From positions 1,240,001 to 1,304,000 of the forward strand of contig CAMRHE010000330.1 in the NCBI GenBank assembly GCA_947044405.1: 64,000 nt of DNA. The letters are read 5' to 3'. Made by a program: the position numbers and the translations under genes. This DNA comes from Leptodactylus fallax. Taxonomy: Eukaryota; Chordata; Amphibia; Anura; Leptodactylidae. A model generated the notes under the pieces. That model searched no databases and was not told where the DNA came from. It was given only the letters and a program-made list of their open reading frames with translations. Positions 44,936 to 56,467 of the stretch are shown one piece after another (positions within the stretch are counted from its first letter, which is position 1; each line of letters starts with the position of its first letter).

Positions 44936-45940
44936 TATACTATTGAAAATTTTTGAGGCCCTAGTACAAGATGTATGTGTAATAATGTCACCAAATAGGT
45001 ACCATTGCTTGCATACCATGAGACATCCTATTTACTCTGCCAGATCAGACTTTTGAAGCACCATTTTGGGTTCCCAATTGTGGCAGCACCCTTTATATTT
45101 GTATATTAAGTGACAAGTTTTATTTTTTTCATATATTATTTAAATTTTTTGAGTGGTCTTTTTACATGTAATTAGATAAAATGTCCAAATTGTACAGAGA
45201 CAACAACACAGATATTTTAACAAATTGCATAACACAAATAACTGCATTAAATATGATTTGCATTCTGTGTAGTATTGTGCAGCACTGTCACTCGAAAGAA
45301 AGGTATTAGGTCTACGGTTCCTGCATTTAGAAAGCAATTTGCAGGATTCTGCTTCCTTTTACTGCTTTGAAAAGCAGTGATAATTAATATGTTTTTTTGC
45401 AGCTGACAGGCGAACAAAAAACAATAATTGAACGTTACCATTTTACCCACAAGGCAAGATGATAATTAGAGGTTTAACAGACAGTTCGGATTTAATCTGA
45501 ACAGTAGAAGCTTCTGCGCTTTTCAATGCTCGGGAACCTACAACAAGAAATATGAAGGCAGACCGTATACTGGGAGCTTCCATCTTTACATTGGCTACCA
45601 CCCTTGGCTTTCTGTAATAAAAGCTGACAAACTTTTGACATACTTTGATGGTTCTTGATGATGTGCTATACCAGAAAAGACAATAGGTGGTCTGTCATAT
45701 AAGGTCAATCAAAAGTCAGGAACCAGACAAACAACTTTTAAGAGATATCATCAATAATCCTCTTCTCGACTTTTTGACCCGGTAGCGTGTTCATCTATTT
45801 TCATGTGATGGTTTCATTTATAGTGTTCTCTTAGTAAAGCTTTTACTGTGGGCAAAGCTACTTTTTGAGAAAAGTTCTTAAAACATTTTTTTTGGAAACA
45901 ATTTGGTTGTCCTGACTATATTGTGCAGTAAGGATATAAT
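44936..45940. other. Unassigned stretch
   Basis: No gene. The word ccaattgtggcagcacccttt plus atattt at 45078-45102 is a near copy of sequence just upstream of the DD38E element (41651-41679); see findings. Confidence 0.35.
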
Positions 45941-46111
45941 ACAGTGAAACCTCTTCGAGACAACCACCCAAAATTGCATAAAAAGTGGTCTACTAGAGAG
46001 AAGGTCTTCTGAAAGAAGATGGCCAGTATCGAAAATCTGTCACAGAAAAAGTGGTGTGAGTAGAGGTGGTCTTCTCAAAAAGGTGGTCTTTGGGAGAGGA
46101 TTCTAGACAGT
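45941..46111. mobile_element. Short element with CAGTGAAACCTCT end
   Basis: Left acagtgaaacctcttcgaga and right ggtggtctttgggagaggat are inverted in the inner part, with gagacaaccacc and ggtggtcttctc as further pairs. It is bounded by TA at the left. Looks like a non-autonomous Tc1/pogo-group remnant; the right terminus is degraded. Confidence 0.5.
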
Positions 46112-46603
46112 ATATTTGTCTTTTCCAAAATTCTATTACCATTACATAAGTTTCATATTATGTTGTCTTTTCCGTAATAAGATTCTCACTGAAACGGATT
46201 AGAGATGGCTCTGTATGTGGGACCCCAAATAATCCAGAGAAAGGGTTCTATGGTTCTACCCATTGGTAGATATATAACCAATTCGAAGAAGGCCATATAA
46301 CAAGATAAGCTAGTTTATGTTAATGAAAAATTCCCAATAGAACCCAATTGTACACAAAACACCCAAATTGTACAAATATTTACATCTTTATTAATTAATA
46401 AATCAACAGGGAAAACACAAGTTAAAAAGGAGAGAGGTCAGAATATCAACAAATAATTGCCCAGGAAACATATACCCATAGGCATCTGTACAAGCTAAGA
46501 GTAAGTTTTGCATCTCACCCCAAGTACTTTATTCACATCAATACTGTTCAATAATTATTTATAATGTTCTATATAGTACTTCTGCTTCTGAGTGAGAGAG
46601 AGT
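46112..46603. other. Unassigned stretch
   Basis: No gene or repeat ends recognised. Confidence 0.35.
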
Positions 46604-46953
46604 AAGGGTGGGTTCACACTTGCGGTGGCAGTTTGTCTGCCGCGAATGCAACCTAAATGTCGGAAAACTGGATAGGGAAAGGTTTGCGACGCTTTGCTTA
46701 AAAACCCATTCGCTTGAATGGGTTTTTAAAGCAATGCACAGGTGTGCGCTTACACCCTCTGTGCCACAAAGCCGTTCTTTTCATCTTACACAAAGTCCTG
46801 CATGTCCAACTTTGTTTCCGATGAAAAAAAACGGCTTTGCGGCGCAGAGGGTGTAAGCGCACACCAGCGCATTGCTTTAAAAACCCATTCCCTATCCAGT
46901 CCCTATCCAGTTTTCCGACATTTAGGTGCCGGCGCAAGTGTGAACCCACCCTA
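46604..46953. mobile_element. 350-bp near-palindromic element with AGGGTGGGTTCACACTTGCG ends
   Basis: Left aagggtgggttcacacttgc and right gcaagtgtgaacccacccta are inverted. The inversion continues (cattcgcttgaatg region, ttttaaagcaatgcacaggt against accagcgcattgctttaaaa, and gcgcttacaccctctg against cagagggtgtaagcgc). Open frames on both strands encode related peptides because of the palindrome and are not genes. Confidence 0.8.
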
Positions 46954-48494
46954 AAGGAGCAGAATCTCTTGTTTTCTCCATGTGCTGTCTACGGGAGATA
47001 TCATAGCAGTTATTCCCTACATGATAGCTCAGCAACAACTAAGATATAGAACCTGCTAAGAGAAAACTGCTAGAAAGTGTAGAACACAAGTCATACGATG
47101 GCCAAAAATAGCTTTACTTCTCACTATAAACATATATGGCAACTTATCCTGAAAAGTCACATAAAAGGTTAGATATGCTTTAAATCCCTTTAAATATCCC
47201 TTATTATGGAATGATCACCAGAATGCTAAATAGATTGAAATATTGATTATATTTAGTCCACGAAACAGAATAATAGTCATAAATATCTTAATCTGTGATC
47301 TAGTTGTATCAGTTCCAAGATCCTTGTTTATAAAGCGTGAGTGAACTAGACCTAAGGGTTGGCATATAAAGTAAGATGGAACGTCTATAAAATGAGTGCT
47401 CAGAAATTTCTATCGATATATTTTCCGGATACATTTTTTTGAAACATTTGGAGAATGACATAACATATTATTGTGACTGAGAGTCCAGTAAAAATTTTCA
47501 TGTTCTTTTTCATTTTGTAAAAGGTTAAAGTGTGACTTTATTAGCAGATTATGATCAATTTACCCTGCGGAAATATTAAAGCACTAACACAACAACACAA
47601 CATGGTTGCTGAAGCAACAGCTTTTCATCCTCCACATGGGATTAGTTAACACTGCTGTAGGCCAAGTTCCCAGGTAGAAACAGAAGAAATGTAATAGGAA
47701 AAATTCCTACAGTAATAATGGGTCAAATTAGAAGATACAATTGGGAATTATAGTCTACTATTAATCTGGTTTAGGGAGTCTAACGTATGGCCCGTCCCAC
47801 CCATCTCTGCTGATGCTACTATGACCAAAACCCCAATTTGTGGAGGTGGCCCCAGCACTGGCATCATCACTGCTGATCCATCTGAGGACACTGGTGATGG
47901 GGCGGATATGTCTCAGACTTCTGCAACGCACTGTGCATAGAGTAGTCTAAGACCTCCTGCACATGACCCTATTTCCCTTAGATCGGTGGTAATTTTGCAG
48001 GCATGTAAACAAAGGAACAGAGGCAATGGTTTTTATTAAAGGAGGTCACCGGGGAGAGGGGAGTGACTTTTCGGACTCCTCTATATCTACTAAACATTGG
48101 TTATCTACTGCAAATTTTACTTTACTGTAGACTGCAAAGTCACTTTAAAGTGATTTATCACCTATCCATAAATGTATAACTGCGAGGACCCCCATGATCA
48201 CCAGAACATGGGTCCTGAATATATCCAAGCCCCCATTCCTCTTCACTTTACGCTAAAACTCCATTAAAGGTCTATGTAGCTGAAGTAGACAGCGGTAAAC
48301 AGCTTTTATCTATTTCCATTGTTGTTGCAAAATGTTGTCTCACAGGTGAATAAGAGCAGACGAAAGTTTATTTAGAAGTGATAGCAAAACATAGTATTGA
48401 GAGGACAGCATTAGGAGAAATAATAAAATAAATGACTCAGACAGACATGGCCATGGAGATGTGGGAAAGTCTGGCTCATGTCCTCAAAACAGGG
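46954..48494. other. Unassigned; some repeat-like pieces
   Basis: 48130-48300 contains cactttaaagtgatttatca and gaggacccccatgatcacca, short-element wording without clear ends. Otherwise no gene or repeat. Confidence 0.35.
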
Positions 48495-48770
48495 GCTCGC
48501 AAAGCGTAACTAAACTTTTCTATTTTTTTAATAAATCAGTAGCTCAATTGAATATAGCAAGCTTTGTTATATCATTTATTTAAGAAAAGTTTCCTCATTC
48601 TCCCACTGATCAAATCTGTACAATAGACTTCTATAAGAAGGGAGGGGGCAGGAAAATGAGAGCTCTTCAAACAGAGAGACAGCTATACTATAGAGAGACA
48701 GTTTTCTTTTACAACACATCTGAGTTATCAGCAATTACCATCTAGCCTTCACCTGATAGGAATGGCTCAT
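48495..48770. mobile_element. Half copy related to the 50.4 kb foldback
   Basis: Begins caaagcgtaactaaactttt, nearly the same as the end of the foldback at 50368 (aaggcgtaactaaacttttg). It then runs through ctgatcaaatctgtacaata to ttttacaacacatctgagtt. No inverse partner, so it is a solo arm or a related shorter element. Confidence 0.5.
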
Positions 48771-48771
48771 T

Positions 48772-49060
48772 TAAGGCTAAGTCCCCACGTGGCGAGCTGC
48801 AGCTGAAAAACGATGTGGAAAAGACTGCGGCGAAAGCGCATCACATTTTTTTCCGCAGCGTTTTTCACAGAAAGTCCGCAGAGTTTTCCTCTGCGGACTT
48901 TCTGCTTCTATTATAGCTATACGTTTCTGTAGGTATACCTGACATGCTTCGATTTACAGAAACGTAAGCGTTTTTTAAAATCGCAGTATTTCCACTACAG
49001 TTTTTTTTCTGCAATGTGTGGATGGGATTAGCCAGAATGCCTTTGCAGGTCCCGGCCTTA
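48772..49060. mobile_element. Short element, copy of the CCCCACGTAGC family
   Basis: Left taaggctaagtccccacgtg; body tttttcacagaaagtccgca and tgacatgcttcgatttacag; right ttgcaggtcccggcctta. Fourth member in the window. Confidence 0.7.
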
Positions 49061-49289
49061 TAATGTAACCCTCCTTCACCTCTTCCCCCTCTCCTCTTCA
49101 TAAAGCCCATTCTAAACTGAGACTGCTTGTTTACAGAGTACAGGACAAAATCACTCATATAAGAGTAAAGACAGGAGAAGTACTTAAAGACACAGGCGCT
49201 TTTCTTTAGTAATTTATATAGCAAAGTCCATTCCCTTCACCTTCACTATTGATTTATGACAAATTAATTAAAAGTTTACTAACGTTTTA
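49061..49289. other. Unassigned stretch
   Basis: No gene or repeat recognised. Confidence 0.35.
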
Positions 49290-49482
49290 AGCCAAATTTC
49301 TGGCAAAAAGCCAGCAGAATGCCGCCTTACAGTCAATATTTATACATGTGACTCTTTTCTCTCCGCATTTTTTTGCCCTTTTCCCGATGGACCTCATTAT
49401 AGTCTATATGGGGTCCAGGGAAACCGTATTTTTAAGCGGACCCCCAAATGGAAACCCGAACGCAGGTGTGAACCTAGCGTTA
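49290..49482. mobile_element. Partial short element, right end GGTGTGAACCTAGCG
   Basis: Right aacgcaggtgtgaacctagc matches the 8.2 and 28.7 kb family, as do the inner words tatggggtccagggaaaccg and tttttaagcggacc. The left end is diverged or lost. Confidence 0.55.
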
Positions 49483-49531
49483 CAAGGTCACATGCGAAAG
49501 TGTCAGCAATATAGCAAGTAGGCTATAAACA

Positions 49532-49535
<4 letters not shown>

Positions 49536-49568
<33 letters not shown>
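49536..49568. repeat. (TA)n microsatellite
   Basis: About 16 TA dinucleotides. Confidence 0.95.
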
Positions 49569-49571
<3 letters not shown>

Positions 49572-49878
49572 TACATATCATGTCAATACAATATATTGAC
49601 AATTGATTATTAATATTCTATTCTGAATTACCTTATGATGTACTTTCTTCTACTACACTTCTTAAGACTCTGTAGTTCACATTAACTACATTACCTATAA
49701 ATTCTTATGGGATTTAGGTACGTTTATTCTTAAGATTATTAGAGGTCTTAGTGGTTGGACCACTACAGATCAGGCATCCCATACACATGCAAACTCGGTT
49801 TGGCCAGTGCATTTGTACTGTACTGGGGAAAAAAATTGTCAGGTTGGGCCGACACACATAAAATGTATATGGTTAACG

Positions 49879-50242
49879 TTATGGTGTCTTCACACGGAGG
49901 AATTTGCTGCGGATTTGGGAGCGAAATTCGCCTCCAAATCCTGAGCAGATTCCTCTCGGAATCTGCCTCCCATTGTTTTCAATGGGAGGCAGAGATTGCA
50001 GCAGGGCACGGAAAAAAGAAGCGTCCTGCTCGATCTTGCTGCGGAGTCCACCCGCGGTGTCCGTGGCTCAAGATGCCCTCCTGATTAGGCCTATTCATCT
50101 GGGCCTGATCAGGAGCGGGATGCCGCTACAGAATGCTGATGCACTGCATCTGCATCCCGTCGCGGCTAGACCGCGCCGAAAATGCCGGTGGCGGAAAATG
50201 AAGAAAATTCCTCTTCATTTTCCGCTGTGTGAACATACCCTA
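49879..50242. mobile_element. Short element with GGTGTCTTCACACGG ends
   Basis: Left ttatggtgtcttcacacgga and right (reverse complement) ttagggtatgttcacacagc are inverted. Inner aggcctattcatctgggcct sits near the centre with gatcaggaggg-type partners on both sides. The 118- and 109-residue frames inside have no recognised domain. Confidence 0.65.
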
Positions 50243-50367
50243 AGAGTGACCCTACTGTAACAGCATGAAATAAAGCACAAAATCTGTAAAATGACTGGTC
50301 TGTGCAGAAGAATAGTCAAGTCTTTTTGTATGTTCTTACCTCTGCCATTTTAGAGCTGCTATATCCT

Positions 50368-51122
50368 TTAAGGCGTAACTAAACTTTTGGACAACCTTTG
50401 ATTTTCTGGCAGTATTTGTGTCATTAATACATTTTGTAATATACTTTATTAACAAATTTTGGCTCCTTTCTGTGAAATCCTGCATTTTTTCAATCTTCCC
50501 CTGGCTTCTGCATTGAGAGCTGTTCCTGTCTCTCACTGACTGTTACTGTGTATGGAGGACGGGGCTGTGTAATGTGTAGAGAAAATTAGGGTAGGGAGGG
50601 TCACTTCAAACAGTTATATGTCGGACATTATAAAACGTACAGACTTGCTTTATGTGTCATATGAAAGAGGAAATTCTCTCCTTTCATATGCCACTAAGGG
50701 GATTGGAATATTTCTATCACATATATTATACAGCTGCATATTAATATCCCAATCCTGACTGTGTTCAACCAGTGATATCTCTGGAAATAAATTTGATATA
50801 ACTGCAGCCTTAGTGTCACATGAAAGAAGATAATCTCCTCCTTCACATGACACAAAAAGTGTAAGTTTTATAATGTTCGAGATATAACTGTTTGATGTGA
50901 ACCTCCCTTACCCTCATTTTTTCTACATCTTACACAGCCCCATACTCCATACACAGTAACATTCAGTGAGAGGCAGGAACAGAAGCCAGGGGAAGAGTGA
51001 AAAAATGGAGGATTTCACAGAAATGATCCAAAATTTGTTAATAAAGTATATTACAAAATGTATTAATGACACAAATACTGCCAGAAAGTTAGAAGTTGTC
51101 CGAAAGTTTAGTTATGCTTTAA
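50368..51122. mobile_element. 755-bp TTAA-flanked foldback element
   Basis: Left TTAAGGCGTAACTAAACTTT and right (reverse complement) TTAAAGCATAACTAAACTTT are inverted, with TTAA at both sides. The inversion runs for about 330 bp per arm: tctggcagtatttgtgtcat against atgacacaaatactgccaga, tgtaatatactttattaaca against tgttaataaagtatattaca, and ttactgtgtatggag against ctccatacacagtaa. A loop lies at about 50700-50800. A related solo arm is at 48495. Each arm contains the same open frame in opposite orientation (50336-50536 minus and 50966-51154 plus). Confidence 0.88.
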
Positions 51123-51131
51123 AATCTTGTA

Positions 51132-51244
51132 TTAAAGTGGTTGTACAAGGTTAGGAATACTTGGTTGCTTTCCTATAGATATGATGCACTTTTTTTTTCT
51201 AAGAAAGCAACATGTTTTTGTCTAATGCTGGAAACCCCTTTTAA
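51132..51244. mobile_element. 113-bp TTAA-flanked mini-element
   Basis: Left ttaaagtggttgtacaaggt and right ctggaaaccccttttaa are inverted at the tips, with gcaacatg/ttgctttc words inside. It begins 10 bp after the preceding foldback. Confidence 0.6.
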
Positions 51245-53630
51245 TATAGATACTACAAAACTGAGTTCTACTGTAGAGTGTTATTATAGTTTTTCTTAGG
51301 ACTGCTACCATGTGATATATAACTGGTGTCGGCACCCATTGACGTGTCATTTGGCTTGGGAATTGAAAAGATACTAAATTTAATACCCCTTATATCATTT
51401 ATTCTTCTAAAAAATCAACCAAAGCAACTTCTGCTAATAATAAAGGTAATTTCTGCAACTCGTATCCAATTAATTACACATCCTCGTTATACTCATTTTT
51501 CTTCAGGGAGCTGACACTTCAGGCTATTAAGGTCTCAGGTTGTACGGAAGGAACTATTTGTCAAAATGCATCAGGTTGAACTACTTTTAAAAAAAATGGT
51601 TTCACCTGCATTTTTCATTTTGTGATAAATTTGCTTCTATGTTAATGTTACTTTTGTCCCACTTTCGCAGAAAACAAAATATAAAATAAATGAAGCCATA
51701 GAATTTTGCTTATTTTTCTATAAAGTAGAAACATAAGAAATAAGTGCACAAGTGTGTATGCAACTTTCTAATATTGTGTTTCTATTCCTTGACAATTCCA
51801 ATACCTTTACTTGGTGTTGGTGAATGGAAACATTCTAGTCTACATTCAGTTGATAATGTGCTACAGTTGTATCCATTCTAGATAATGGGGAGGGGGGAGG
51901 GAATTTAACAAGACCACCATATGACCCTCTGCTGGCGGAGGATGAACTTGAAAATAATAATGGTCATGGCCTCGCCCCTGTCTCTTCCACTTTAAGAAAA
52001 ATGCAAACTTCCACTTGTGACTATTCAAGACTTGCAGCCAAAAAAGTGGCATAAATTAATAATTAATCGCCCGCTTGTTTAAGTTGGCCATAGACCCTGT
52101 TGGCTGAACATCCATGTGATCCACAGCTACAGTATTCCTCCTGACTTCTCCAAACACATGGCACACTCAGGTCAGACAGGTGCATACGTGTTCTTAGTAG
52201 AGCGAAGGGAATAAACCACTGACAGACACCACTGGTTGTGGCTTATTGCCTATGAGAACTAAGGATTGGACATGTTTCTTTCCCACGACATCATCTGTCA
52301 AGGAAGACTTGGCACACACCCATGTACATAAAATAGCTGGTTGTGCAAACGTTAGAATTTTTAGAATTCTTATCCTGTCCAAACCATATGGTAGTCGTCA
52401 GTTTGTAACTACCTATAGTTCTTACTATTCTCAGTTGTCATAGTAACTTTTCATGTAGCAGAGCATTACATGGATATAACGAAGCATGACAACAGGTGAG
52501 TCTATAATTAGCAGAGGTGAAACGGTCACACTGACTCATGCGTGACATCACCCTTCTGCTGAAGACTGAGAAGGGAGAAAATTCTTCTTACTGTAAATAG
52601 TGAAATGTTGAAGAAGGAAGAAGCAACAGATCAATATACTAATACCTGACAGGTGGAAATCCACTCTAATCAGTATCCAGCAAAATGTAGAATGTCTCGA
52701 ATAACTCCCACACCATAGTCCATCATTGTCAGTATCCAACTCTGCGTGTCTATAGTGTAGGAGTGTTGAATTAATAAAATTAAAGGGATAGTTCAGTATA
52801 AGGAAATAAAACATTCCTTATATGATAAAAAAGTTATACAATGTTCTAGCATCCTTTTTATTCCATTATAACATCCATTAGTATTACAATAACAAATTAT
52901 AAATTCAATGCCGTCAATGCCATACAAAAATATTAAAGAATAGCAATGTTTTTTGGCCATACTACATATTAAAAGTGGGCAAAAAGTTGTATATATCTCT
53001 GCTTTTAGAGCTTTATGATATGAAAGATTTTATTTTCGGGTAAAGGGATGTCTCCAGTCCGTATATAATAATTAGAGATTTGATGGAGTGAGAGGAATGT
53101 CGGGGTTTATTTTTTGTTATATAGAATATTTTCTACTTGATTGTTACTTTTAGAATTTTGCAAATAAAATATTTTTTAAAAGACCCAAAGTGTTCTATAT
53201 ATCTCAAATTGGTATCAACAAAAACTACAGAACATCCTGCAAAAACAAATACACACTGTTTTGTCAATAAAAAAAAAAATTACTCTCAAAATATGGCAAA
53301 ACAAAAACAAATTATTTTTTAATAGCTGATATTTAATGTACAAAAGTAAATTTAGTATCGCTGTAACCCTACTGAAGTGCAGAATAAATTATTTATGTTA
53401 TACGGTGCACAGCAGAAAATTTTGTACTGTAAAATAACAATGGCAATTTTTTTCTATCCAGTCAAAAAAAAAAATTATTTAGTAAGTGAAACTTTTCCCA
53501 AAATGGCGCCATTGAAAAATACAACTTGTCACGCTAATAACAAGCCCCTATATGACTATGTTGACAAAAAAGTTTTAAAAAATTAAGACTTTTTGGATGT
53601 CACAATGAAAAAAAAAAAAAGGGTATGTCC
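51245..53630. other. Unassigned; a few short-element remnants
   Basis: No gene. 52083-52400 starts aagttggccatagaccctgt, which recalls the ggccatacac family at 54.6-55.4 kb. 52783 reads ttaaagggatagttcagtat, a left TTAA-type end without a partner. A-rich runs at 53270-53300 and 53465-53480. Confidence 0.35.
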
Positions 53631-53631
53631 A

Positions 53632-53945
53632 TAAAGGGGTTCTTTAGGGAGTTTCTGTACTTCCTCCAGGTTTTTTAGGAGCTGTACCCAGAGATTCTGA
53701 GCTGGTTCTTACCTAAAGTCATGTGATTGGGCCCAGCATACGGCCCCTGAGTTGTTCTGCCTCCTTCCTTCTCCCCTGTTTTCACATGCAGTTAGTTACC
53801 TGTGCTATGAAGGCTGGCAGACTAGTTGATTATAATAGTAAAGCCAGCCCCTATAGCATAGGTAACTACCGGTGAACATGGGAGAGGAAGAAGAAGGCAG
53901 AGTGACTTGGAGGACAACACTTAAAAACCCTGGAGGAAGTAATTG
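53632..53945. mobile_element. TTAA-type element, family of 26030-26302
   Basis: Left taaaggggttctttagggag, interior gcccctgagttgttctgcct and gttagttacctgtgctatga, inverted partner catagcataggtaact-type wording (tatagcataggtaactaccg). Right end is the degraded ttaaaaaccctggagg. Confidence 0.6.
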
Positions 53946-53992
53946 TATAGAGACAAGTGTCAAACTAATCCACATCCTTAAGGGGTTAAGTA

Positions 53993-54366
53993 CTAATGCA
54001 TCTCAATAAATTAGAATATCTCTGAAACATTTTTTTCTTTCAGTAATTAAATTAAAAAAGTGACCTCCAATATTTTCTAGATTCTTTACACACAGAGTCT
54101 TCTATTTCAAGTGTTTTATTTCTGTAAATGTTGATTATGGATTACAGGTAATGAAAACCAAAATCTAAGAAAATTAGTATATTGTAAAAAAGTTCAGTAT
54201 TGTAAATTCAGTGTCACCTGCCAAGGTTTCCTAAGCCTTTAAATGGTCCCTCAGTCTGGTTCAGTAGGACACACAATCATGGAAGACGCTGATTATGGAT
54301 TGTATTACTGAATTACTGAAATGAATGAACATTTCAAAAATATTCTAATTTATTGAGATGCACCTG
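53993..54366. mobile_element. Non-autonomous element with CATCTCAATAAATTAGAATATC ends, TA duplication
   Basis: Left gcatctcaataaattagaat and right attctaatttattgagatgc are perfect inverted repeats, with TA on each side (53991-53992, 54367-54368). The body has no transposase. The termini are a widely shared fish and amphibian repeat, probably Tc1/mariner-mobilised given the TA. Confidence 0.8.
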
Positions 54367-54609
54367 TAATTTATTGAAAAAACTTTTTTTTTTAAAATTA
54401 GCTTGTCACTATGAGCCCTTCACATATGCCCTAATAGAACCAAACTAAAGGGTGACATGCATTGTACTCACTAAAAAGTCTACCATAATGCCAATTAAGA
54501 GATCAGAAGATATCGGGTGGCATATACAGTATACCTTGCTACTATGATCCCTGTATGAGCCATATAAAAAAGTTGAGAATATGACATACTTCCCTAAAAC
54601 CCAGATGAC

Positions 54610-55410
54610 TAGGAGACCTAAAGCAGACTTTACACATTAGCTGAATGTCTATTGAACCCACTGAATTTGGCAAGATCAGCTGACTAATGTGTATGGGTCT
54701 GACTCAATTGATAATGTTGATGGAAAGAAGGATCGGGTATACTGAATTTCAAAATTCCCAGTCCTTTGATCTTACAAGAGATAATCCAAGACCAAAAGTG
54801 TAGGGCAGTGGCCTATTCCACTCTCCCCATTGAAAACACATGTACACTCTGCTGAATTGAATGCGCATGTCTATGGGGTAGTTGAGAGGAATATCTGTTA
54901 ACCCAACAAATTTCTGGCCAACAGCTATTGAGGTGTATGGCCACCTTAAAGGGGTTATCCAGAAATTTAAAAGCTTACCAGTGAATTATCTTTTCTGGTT
55001 AAACTTTATGACTAATATAGACCTTGAGGGCAGTGGGGTAGGCCAGAAACCCCATTCTCCACTGACGCACTGACTCTCAGTCACATGGCTAACTCCACTC
55101 TACGCTACAAGCCAAGGGAGTCGGTGGCGGCAATGAAAGTCAGAGCATCTGCAAGGGAGAAGAGGAACAAGAGTTCCAGCCTCCCCAGATGCCCTCCGCA
55201 CAGGTAACTTCAGGGACTGGAGTGTATATTACTAATAAGGTATATTACTGATCAGCTTTATTATTCCCTGAATAACCCCTTTAAGGTGGCCATACACCAT
55301 CAATAGCTGCTGCCCATACATTTGTTGGGTGTATATTAGTAATAAAGCTTAACCAGTGCAGGGAATGCTTGGGTAAGTTTTATCACGTCCCGGATAACCC
55401 CTTTTAGAGA
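54610..55410. mobile_element. Nested short elements: ggccatacac type with a TTAA-type inside
   Basis: A TTAA-flanked element at 54946-55284 (ttaaaggggttatccagaaa to ccctgaataacccctttaa) sits between two arms. The left arm ends ttgaggtgtatggccacc and the right arm begins ggtggccatacaccatcaat. The arms are inverted over about 45 bp and continue to acccaacaaa on the left and tttgttggg on the right. The right arm then passes into another TTAA-type end (cccggataacccctttt, 55405). The frame at 54882-55073 is not a gene. Confidence 0.65.
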
Positions 55411-56467
55411 TTCTCAGGGCTGCGTTCACTTATTCCTTCCCACTAACTGGCACATTGAGGTTCCAATTAGTTCTGTTTTGACCGGGCACCGTGCAAACAT
55501 TTTCTACAGCTTGCTATGTAAAGGAAAGGTTTTTGTTTGTTCCTTTTTTGTGCCTTACTAAATTGGAACATTTATGGTATAATAAATCAATATTAATAAA
55601 CTAAATGGGCAGAATAGATGGGACAGCTGGTCTTTACCTGGCATCAATATTGAATATTTGTATGTGAGGGCTGCAGCCCATCCTTATGATGCCATTTGCA
55701 TTCACTATGTGTTCGGAGTTGGTATACCCGCTACCAGGCTTCAGCAGAGTAACTCCTAATTACCGTAAATATTGGCTTCAGGGCTTGAGTTATAGCAATA
55801 ATATGGTCCAGATGATCTTAATTCCACTTTCAGTGTATTCTGCATGTTTAAAGCACAAGGTCACCCTTCCAATAATTTGCCACATGCAAATAAGTGTAGA
55901 CCTTAAAGCGGGGACATTTTTGTATTCAGAAAGCAATTTGTTATGTGTTTTGTGACTTTGCGCTGAATTTTGCTGGGTGCTAAATGACCTGTCGTCCTGT
56001 CCAAATGTGCCTGCAGTTGCCTGTGCGGTGACAAATTACTTGTATTTATTGCACTTTATAATGAGCATTATTCTCTTCTGGGGAGGGGGCTCTCTTTAAA
56101 TGTTTGCATCAAGTCGCAGTGCTTTACTAGACACTGATGATATATGTCAAGTCATCAGCAATAGAACTGCCTAAGGCACTATAGGAAATTGCTACAAATA
56201 TAAAATACATATGCTGCAACATAGGAAATACTGCTGATAAACACCATAAGCATACATCAAACACATGGACGGTATGCACATGCCCATTAGCGGTACAATT
56301 CCTATTCCCAAATAGGTTTGTATAACATCCAATGAGTCTCATGTATCCTTGTGTCATAGATAAAACAAATGGGGTAGTGTGTCGTAAATTTAGAACTTAT
56401 TGATATAACAGTTTCCTTTTTTCACATGCCAAACATCCATGAAAAATGGACGTATTAGTCTGTTCTT
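55411..56467. other. Unassigned stretch
   Basis: No supported gene. The frame 55686-55955 (89 residues) has no recognised domain. 55600-56060 is repeat-poor. Confidence 0.35.

Noticed and set aside
50336..51154. Two homologous small genes in opposite orientation
   Set aside because: They are the two arms of one foldback element; the similarity follows from the inverted repeat.
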